Source of the DNA: an uncultured Collinsella sp.
GTDB taxonomy: Bacteria; Actinomycetota; Coriobacteriia; Coriobacteriales; Coriobacteriaceae
NCBI GenBank assembly: GCA_900545615.1
Contig: UQZM01000049.1
Location: 1 to 15,137 of the forward strand
Direction of reading: 5' to 3'
DNA length: 15,137 nt
The notes under the pieces were generated by a model that did not search any database, was not told the DNA's origin, and was given only the letters and a program-made list of their open reading frames with translations. The position numbers and the translations under genes are program-made. Each line of letters begins with the position of its first letter. Position 1 is the stretch's first letter. Shown here piece by piece: positions 1 through 4,578 of this stretch.

Positions 1-29
1 CGGTGCTCTATCCCCTGAGCTACGGAGGC
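1..29 (-). tRNA. tRNA, 5' part only (probably tRNA-Arg)
   Basis: Read on the minus strand, the first 29 bases form the acceptor 5' strand (GCCTCCG), T8-A9, a D-stem GCTC/GAGC closing an AGGGGATA loop, and the start of the anticodon stem (ACCG). This is the canonical beginning of a bacterial tRNA. The anticodon and 3' half lie outside the window, so the amino acid cannot be read. From memory the 5' half resembles actinobacterial tRNA-Arg genes, but that identity is tentative. Confidence 0.85.
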
Positions 30-39
30 ATGTTGTACT

Positions 40-45
40 AGTGTA
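40..45 (-). promoter_or_regulatory. Putative extended -10 box for the tRNA gene
   Basis: On the minus strand the hexamer TACACT is preceded by TG and one base (TGCTACACT), an extended -10 arrangement. It lies about 10 bp upstream of the tRNA 5' end, which is the normal distance for a stable-RNA gene with a short leader. The -35 region is weak (TGCATT with an 18-bp spacer), consistent with reliance on the extended -10. Confidence 0.45.
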
Positions 46-110
46 GCAGATTTACACCGTTGTAATGCAGCGTATAACCACTCTTCGAAGTTACGGTGGA
101 ACAGCCCTCC

Positions 111-330
111 GGAAAGTGCGTCCCACTATCCAGGCAAATTCTGGGGCAGACTTTCCCCATGGGACCTCGCTGGGAACCTGTGTCCCAGAATTTCGGCTCG
201 AAACGGGACACGGTTTCCCAAACGACCCCATTCCGGAAACTACATCCCAGAATCAGCGCTCGAACTGGGATGCACTTTCCCGATCGAGCCCCATGGGAAA
301 CTGCGTCCCACTTGGGGGGCGCTCTTTAAT
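111..330. repeat. Tandem array of palindromic repeats, period about 62 bp, about 3.5 units
   Basis: Four forward arms of the form GGAAACTGCGTCCCA start near 111, 173, 235 and 296, a period of 62, 62 and 61 bp. In the first three units the arm is followed by an inverted copy: 142-156, 204-218 and 265-280. Pairing with the forward arm is about 12 of 15 positions or better. The second and third loops share a GAAT...GCTCGAA core, and the linkers after units 2 and 3 are alike (CGA(G)CCCCAT). The fourth unit has only a degraded second arm. The array lies between the tRNA and the 3' end of the DUF956 gene. Short open frames across it have no coding character. Confidence 0.8.
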
Positions 331-332
331 GA

Positions 333-731
333 CTAGTTGCCTTTGTGGAAGAGGCTTTTGATGACGGAGGGGATGCTCTTGGCGCCCTTGGCGGTCACAT
401 CGATAAAGTCGGGCGAACGCACGAGCTTATCCTCGTCGACGTACTTGCGGACCGCGCGAAGCGTCTCTTTGTCGTCGCGCGTCGAAAACGTAAAGTGACC
501 GTTGTCCTTGGTGAAGATGGCAAAACGCGTAATCTTCTTGGTGCCGCGCAAAACCTCGGCGGCAATATAGTCGACCTCGTCCCACGGGATTTGAATATAA
601 TCCTCGGGATTGCGCTCGTTATAGTACTCGAACGCCTTATTGCCCACCATCACGTTACCGTGGCTGGTAAGCCCCATCAGGCAGGTTGCCGGCGTTGCCA
701 GATCGACCGTGCTGTTCTGAGATTGCGCCAT
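333..731 (-). CDS. manO: DUF956 family protein (ManO-like), last gene of the mannose PTS cluster
   Basis: This is a 132-residue soluble protein. The segment with YIQIPWDEVDY and RFAIFTKDNGHFTF, followed by LRAVRKYV and VRSPDFIDV, matches my memory of the DUF956 family, small proteins encoded at the end of mannose-family PTS operons and sometimes called ManO. Their biochemical role is not established; a regulatory role has been proposed. I chose the ATG at 731, which begins MAQSQNSTV and has GGAGG about 11 bases upstream. A longer frame from a GTG at 782 would start inside the loop of an intrinsic terminator and is rejected. That terminator lies between this gene and manZ, so expression probably depends on read-through. 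Family call is strong; function is unknown. Confidence 0.85.
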   Translation of the reverse strand: MAQSQNSTVDLATPATCLMGLTSHGNVMVGNKAFEYYNERNPEDYIQIPWDEVDYIAAEVLRGTKKITRFAIFTKDNGHFTFSTRDDKETLRAVRKYVDEDKLVRSPDFIDVTAKGAKSIPSVIKSLFHKGN

Positions 732-747
732 ACGCGCCTCGCCCTCC

Positions 748-795
748 AATAAAAACAATCGGACCGCATCCAGTGTACCCACCGGGTGCGGTCCG
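748..795 (-). terminator. Intrinsic terminator between manZ and the DUF956 gene
   Basis: The arms CGGACCGCATCC (760-771) and GGGTGCGGTCCG (784-795) pair at 11 of 12 positions around a 12-base loop. Read on the minus strand, the stem is followed by ATTGTTTTTATT, a U-rich tract. This terminates or attenuates the manXYZ transcript. The ribosome binding site of the downstream DUF956 gene begins only a few bases after the T tract. Confidence 0.8.
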
Positions 796-851
796 TTTCA
801 ATGGCTCAAAAGCCCTTACCTAGCAACTCTCGGTCTTAAGCCGAAGCGTGC

Positions 852-1772
852 TTACATGAAGCCGCAGAAGCGACCGATGATGCCGACGGCGAAGAGAGCC
901 AGGATGATGACGATCGGGCTAACCTTCTTCTTGAGGAGCTTGCAGACCAGCAGGGTCAGGCACACGGCGGCAAGGCCGGGGATGAGCTGATCGAGGTTAC
1001 CCTGGAGCGTGGTGACCTTCATCTGATCAAGGGCGGTAGCACCGACGGAGTTGTACATCGTCAGCGCTTCCTTGATGCCCTCGGAACCGGAGGGCAGGCT
1101 AGCCCAGTCGATAAAGGCGCCAGCAGACTGCTTGACCGTGGAGACGATCGGGGTGAAGGAAATGGACACCCAGCGCTCGACCAGGGCGCCGATGATGAAC
1201 ATACCCAGGATGGAAGCGCCCTCGGTGACCTTGCCCATCAGACCGCCGGAGAGGTCCTTGGCGATAGAGGAGCCGACCTTGTAGCCAAACTCCTGTGTGT
1301 ACCACAGGAAAGCGTAACGGATGATGTTCCACGCGAAGAAGAACAGCAGCGGACCGACGATGCTGCCGGACATGGCCAGGGAAGCGCCCAGAGCGCCCAG
1401 AATCGGGCGAAGGGTGAACCAGAAGACGGGGTCACCGACGCCGGCGAGCGGGCCCATCATACCGACCTTGACGCCCTGGATGGCGACGTCATCGATCGGA
1501 GCACCGTTGGCGCGCTCCTCCTCGAGGGCGAGGGTAACGCCAATGACGGGGGCGGAAACATAGGGGTGGGTGTTATAGAACTCCAGGTGGCGCTTAAGCG
1601 CGGCAATCTGGTCATCCTTGCTGGTGTAGAGCTTCTTGATCGCAGGGATCATTGCGAAGCACCAGCCGCCGTTCTGCATACGCTCGTAGTTCCACGAGCC
1701 CTGAAGGAACTGATGACGGAAGCAAACCTTCTTACGGTCAGCCTTGGTGAGCTGAATCTTGTTCTCTGCCAT
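852..1772 (-). CDS. manZ: PTS mannose/fructose/sorbose family EIID component
   Basis: This 306-residue membrane subunit forms the sugar translocation complex with EIIC. Recognisable EIID features are the N-terminal RHQFLQGSWNYERMQ segment, the GVKVGMMGPLAGVGDP loop, FFFAWNIIRY, and a C-terminal run of hydrophobic helices (PGLAAVCLTLLVCKLL, then VIILALFAVGIIG). Length fits the family. I start at the ATG at 1772 (MAENKIQ), with AGGAGGGG about 10 bases upstream; a GTG at 1781 sits too close to that Shine-Dalgarno. It begins 16 bases after the manY stop, and its ribosome binding site lies in that gap, so the genes are probably cotranscribed. An intrinsic terminator follows at 748-795. The transported sugar cannot be deduced from sequence alone. 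Confidence 0.95.
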   Translation of the reverse strand: MAENKIQLTKADRKKVCFRHQFLQGSWNYERMQNGGWCFAMIPAIKKLYTSKDDQIAALKRHLEFYNTHPYVSAPVIGVTLALEEERANGAPIDDVAIQGVKVGMMGPLAGVGDPVFWFTLRPILGALGASLAMSGSIVGPLLFFFAWNIIRYAFLWYTQEFGYKVGSSIAKDLSGGLMGKVTEGASILGMFIIGALVERWVSISFTPIVSTVKQSAGAFIDWASLPSGSEGIKEALTMYNSVGATALDQMKVTTLQGNLDQLIPGLAAVCLTLLVCKLLKKKVSPIVIILALFAVGIIGRFCGFM

Positions 1773-1788
1773 ATGTATCACTCCCCTC

Positions 1789-2607
1789 CTACTCGTAATC
1801 GTTCAGAATGTCGCCGAGCGGGTCGCCGGAGCCACCGCCCGTGCCGCCACCCTGCTTGGCCAGATCCTTAAGGCCAAGGTAGATGAGGGCAAGGGAGATG
1901 CCGATGAGGCCAAGGGCGATCAGCGTGAGCTGAGGGATGGCAGCAAGGACAAAGCCGAGGATGAAGAACGGCCAGGTCTCCTTGGTGGCCATCATGTTGA
2001 TGACCATGGCGTAACCGACGGAAGCGACCATGCCGCCGCCGACGGCCATGCCGCCGGACAGCCAGTCGGGCATAGCGTTAAGCGCGTTGGTAACAGCCTC
2101 GGCCGGGATAACGCACAGAAGTACTGCCGGGATGGCGATACGAAGGCCCTGCATGAGGATGGCAGCGTACTGCCAGCGCTCGATGCCGGAGAAGTCGCCC
2201 TTCTCGGCGCAACCGTCCATGGCGTGAGCGATAGCGGTAGCAATGGTACGGCAGATCATGGTCAGGAACAGACCAGCGACCGACAGCGGGACGGCGACGG
2301 CGATGGCCGCGGTAACGGCCTTGGCCGAATCAGTGGCGCCGCCGTTGAGGGCGAGCACCATGATGATCGAAGAAGCGACCGAGGCCAGAGCGGCGTCAGG
2401 CGCGACGGCGGCGCCGACGTTAGCCCAGCCAAGGGCCATCATCTGGAGCGAACCGCCCAGGAGGATGCCCTCCTGAAGGTGACCGGTTACGAGACCGATA
2501 AGCGTGCATGCCACGAGCGGCTGATGGAACTGGAACTCATCCAGAATGCCTTCCATACCGGCAAGCAACGCGACAATCGCAACAAGCAGAATAGTGATTG
2601 CAGACAT
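1789..2607 (-). CDS. manY: PTS mannose/fructose/sorbose family EIIC component
   Basis: This is a 272-residue polytopic membrane protein, the EIIC channel subunit of a mannose-type permease. It begins with the helix SAITILLVAIVALLAGMEG. The segment HQPLVACTLIGLVTGHLQEG, then GGSLQMMALGWANVGAAVAPDAALAS, is diagnostic of the family. Several hydrophobic helices follow, and the tail is Gly-rich and soluble (KQGGGTGGGSGDPLGDI). The ATG at 2607 has GGAGG eight bases upstream. It starts 18 bases after the manX stop and is followed by manZ after 16 bases, a compact operon. The Gly-rich C-terminal tail is unremarkable but longer than in some homologues I recall. Confidence 0.95.
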   Translation of the reverse strand: MSAITILLVAIVALLAGMEGILDEFQFHQPLVACTLIGLVTGHLQEGILLGGSLQMMALGWANVGAAVAPDAALASVASSIIMVLALNGGATDSAKAVTAAIAVAVPLSVAGLFLTMICRTIATAIAHAMDGCAEKGDFSGIERWQYAAILMQGLRIAIPAVLLCVIPAEAVTNALNAMPDWLSGGMAVGGGMVASVGYAMVINMMATKETWPFFILGFVLAAIPQLTLIALGLIGISLALIYLGLKDLAKQGGGTGGGSGDPLGDILNDYE

Positions 2608-2625
2608 GTATCGGACCCTCCTTTA

Positions 2626-3615
2626 CTATGCTTGAGCGGCCAGTTCGGCCTTAGCTTTCTTCAACATGGCGTCGAGATCCTCGGAGGCATCCGAAGGAAC
2701 CTTGCGGACCTCGAACTTGACGCCCTTGGCCTTGAGGGCCTCGAGGGTCTTAACGTCGTCATCGCCCATAGCGACGGCGTTGGTGACGACGACCTTGCCC
2801 TTGGAGTGAGCCATGGAACCGATGTTGACTTCCTTGATGTCGACGCCGGCCTCGATGGCCTTGAGCAGATCCTGCGGGTTCTCAAAGAGCAGCATGGCCT
2901 TGGTGTCACCAAAGCGCGTGTCCTTGACGACCTCGGCCATCTTCTTGATGGGCACGACGTTGGCATGGACTCCCGGAGGGGCAGCCTGCTCGATCATGGT
3001 CTTGCGGAGCTCGTCGTGAGCAACGCCGTCGGAAACCACGATGATGCGGTTGGGGTTGATCTGCTTGGTCCACGTGGTGGCCACCTGACCATGAAGCAGA
3101 CGGGTGTCGATACGGACGTGGGCAATCTTGATGTGCCCGTCGCCGATGACCGTTCCCGGAGGGATGGCGCCTGCAGGAGCAGCGGCGGCCGCAGCCGGCT
3201 TCTTCTCCTCGGGCTCCAGAGACTCGGGCTTGACGCGCACGCCAGCCTTAGCCTCAGTCACGAGATGTTTTGCGATCGCATGTGCAGTGTTCTTTGCGTC
3301 AAAGCGCTGCGAATATGCCTCGATGAGCATAGGCAGGTTGACACCGGTGACGATAGCCCAGGAATCGTGGCCCTCGATGAGCCCGCTGATCTGGTTGAAC
3401 GGCGTGCCGCCCCACAGATCAACGAGGAAGAGCACCTGCTCCTGGTCCTCGAAGGAAGCGACTGCTTCCTCGACCTTGGCACGGAAGTCGTCGGGGCCCA
3501 TGCTCGGCTCGAGCGAGACCACGGCAACAGACGGCTGATCGCCAAAGACCATCGAGCCCGTCTGCTTGATTCCAGCTGCCAAGTCCCCGTGGCTAGCAAG
3601 AACAATACTTACCAT
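2626..3615 (-). CDS. manX: PTS mannose family EIIAB fusion component
   Basis: This is a 329-residue cytoplasmic phosphotransfer protein. The EIIA domain (about 1-122) begins MVSIVLASHGDLAAG, with the phosphoryl-accepting His at residue 9, and includes the LVDLWGGTPFN segment. A linker rich in Glu, Pro and Ala (about 130-158) joins it to the EIIB domain, whose RIDTRLLHGQV motif carries the second phospho-histidine at about residue 175. These positions are close to the known His10 and His175 of the E. coli enzyme. HPr passes phosphate to EIIA, then EIIB, then the sugar entering through EIIC/EIID. I prefer the ATG at 3615, seven bases after GGAGG, over the GTG at 3618. It is the first gene of manXYZ; a putative -10 box lies at 3686-3691. 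Confidence 0.95.
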   Translation of the reverse strand: MVSIVLASHGDLAAGIKQTGSMVFGDQPSVAVVSLEPSMGPDDFRAKVEEAVASFEDQEQVLFLVDLWGGTPFNQISGLIEGHDSWAIVTGVNLPMLIEAYSQRFDAKNTAHAIAKHLVTEAKAGVRVKPESLEPEEKKPAAAAAAPAGAIPPGTVIGDGHIKIAHVRIDTRLLHGQVATTWTKQINPNRIIVVSDGVAHDELRKTMIEQAAPPGVHANVVPIKKMAEVVKDTRFGDTKAMLLFENPQDLLKAIEAGVDIKEVNIGSMAHSKGKVVVTNAVAMGDDDVKTLEALKAKGVKFEVRKVPSDASEDLDAMLKKAKAELAAQA

Positions 3616-3685
3616 CACATAACCTCCTTTTTGTCTACGTATTTCCTACACGACATGAAAGGAGTATACCTGTTTGGATTGTGGA

Positions 3686-3691
3686 ATTATA
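3686..3691 (-). promoter_or_regulatory. Putative -10 box of the manXYZ operon
   Basis: On the minus strand this is a consensus TATAAT, about 70 bases upstream of the manX start. No good -35 is found at 16-18 bp (ATCCAA at 17 bp), which suggests an activator-dependent promoter. The implied leader is about 65 bases. Confidence 0.5.
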
Positions 3692-3817
3692 GCTAAATTC
3701 GCAAAAGGTTGGATTATTTGTTTAAACGTCTAAGTTTGTTACAAATTGATTACATTGCTGGTTTACAGCTCATTGCCTGATAAAACGTGATTTGCCGATT
3801 GTTTCCAAAGACATATA

Positions 3818-3867
3818 CAGGCGCACTGTTCGTTAAAACCGCTTTTAGGTGGATCCCAATGCGCCTG
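3818..3867. repeat. Nested inverted repeat upstream of the man operon
   Basis: The perfect arms CAGGCGCA (3818-3825) and TGCGCCTG (3860-3867) enclose a second palindrome, TAAAACCGCTTTTA (3834-3847). The outer stem could end the hypA transcript, although the following minus-strand tract (TATATGTCTTT) is a poor U tail. The inner 14-mer matches 11 of 14 bases of the Bacillus cre consensus TGAAAGCGCTTTCA and has a central CG, as many LacI-family operators do. Whether it is a terminator, an operator or both is unresolved. Confidence 0.35.
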
Positions 3868-3952
3868 CGTGCCGCCATTTTGTTTAAACAGACATGACTT
3901 GACTAACCGAAGCAAATATGTTTAGAACTCTAGCCCATGCAGTCATTGGATG

Positions 3953-4381
3953 TTAGGCGATGTGGAGTGGGTTGGCGGCGTCGACGGCATCGGGTGCGTC
4001 GGAGAGGCCGTCAGGAGCAGCGTCTGCCGGGTCCTCGTCGGGAGTCTCGATCTGTTTGATCATTACCTCTTGGCCCTGCAGCAAATAGGTCTCGCCGCTA
4101 CCGCAATGGGGACAGGTCTTGCCGTGCTCGACCGTCGCGTAGTCGCGGCCGCACGCCTCGCAATGTGTCACGGCCTCGACGGGCTCCACGATAAGCTCCG
4201 CGCCCTGCGCGATAGGCTTTTTATCTGCTGCCCAGCGCCAAGCGTCGAGTAGCAAGTCGGGAACGACGCCCGAGACCTCGCCCAACAGCAACGTTACGCT
4301 CGAAACGCGACGCACGCCATGAGCGCGCGCTACATTCTCGACATCGCGAATAATGTGATAGACGATTCCCAATTCATGCAA
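3953..4381 (-). CDS. hypA: Hydrogenase/urease nickel maturation factor HypA, with an acidic C-terminal tail
   Basis: HypA delivers nickel to [NiFe]-hydrogenase large subunits, usually with HypB. The 142-residue product begins Met-His-Glu, the N-terminal nickel site that fixes the start. It carries the expected zinc site as two CxxC pairs, CEAC (about 74-77) and CPHC (about 95-98). HypA proteins are normally about 115 residues. This one continues with an acidic Pro/Asp/Ala-rich tail of about 30 residues. The Shine-Dalgarno is weak (GAAAGG, about 13 bases away). No hydrogenase subunit and no hypB are in the window. The upstream oxidoreductase gene ends 197 bases before it on the same strand, so cotranscription is possible but unproven. 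Confidence 0.9.
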   Translation of the reverse strand: MHELGIVYHIIRDVENVARAHGVRRVSSVTLLLGEVSGVVPDLLLDAWRWAADKKPIAQGAELIVEPVEAVTHCEACGRDYATVEHGKTCPHCGSGETYLLQGQEVMIKQIETPDEDPADAAPDGLSDAPDAVDAANPLHIA

Positions 4382-4549
4382 GGTAGAAACCTTTCAACAA
4401 CGGTTGATGCGATGTCAGCCAAACGTCAGCGAGCGGCGATCCAGGTGCCCCAGGTTGCCCCGAAACAAGGCGTCCGCTGGGCTTTTGCCCGCGGCGCCGA
4501 AGTTGAGGGGCAAGATGGGGTGCTTGGGCGCCGCGCAGCGTCGGCAGTG

Positions 4550-4571
4550 CCGCCGTTCGTTAGAACGGCGG
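4550..4571 (-). terminator. Perfect hairpin after the oxidoreductase gene, without U tail
   Basis: CCGCCGTTC (4550-4558) and GAACGGCGG (4563-4571) pair perfectly over 9 bp around a 4-base loop, starting 8 bases past the stop codon of the minus-strand oxidoreductase. No T tract follows, so it is not a classical intrinsic terminator. It may protect the 3' end or mark a Rho-dependent site. Confidence 0.45.
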
Positions 4572-4578
4572 AACCTCA

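Larger units (their letters stand above)
3616..3952. other. AT-rich intergenic region between hypA and the man operon
   Basis: These 337 bases are clearly more AT-rich than the flanking genes and contain no convincing gene. They hold the manX leader and promoter at the left side and a nested inverted repeat at 3818-3867. A short frame near 3655 (MKGVYLFGLWNYS on the plus strand) has a Shine-Dalgarno-like sequence after its ATG rather than before it, and is not supported. Confidence 0.7.

Noticed and set aside
111..330. CRISPR array
   Set aside because: Each unit is itself a long palindrome with related, not unique, loops and linkers; copy number is only 3.5, and no cas genes are present.
65..361. 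98- and 77-codon plus-strand frames across the tRNA/DUF956 gap
   Set aside because: They are made of the palindromic tandem repeats, lack a convincing ribosome binding site, and the longer one overlaps the 3' end of the DUF956 gene.
732..782. GTG start at 782 for the DUF956 protein
   Set aside because: It lies in the loop of an intrinsic terminator; the ATG at 731 has its own Shine-Dalgarno and matches the usual family N-terminus.
1759..3696. 645-codon plus-strand open frame opposite manXYZ
   Set aside because: It is antisense to three clearly recognised PTS genes. High-GC codon use leaves the opposite frame open, and its translation is low-complexity His/Asp/Gly-rich.
3855..3880. Sigma-54 promoter for the mannose PTS operon on the minus strand
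   Set aside because: CGGCACG is followed by GC one base out of register with the required GG/GC spacing, and sigma-54 is generally absent from Actinobacteria.
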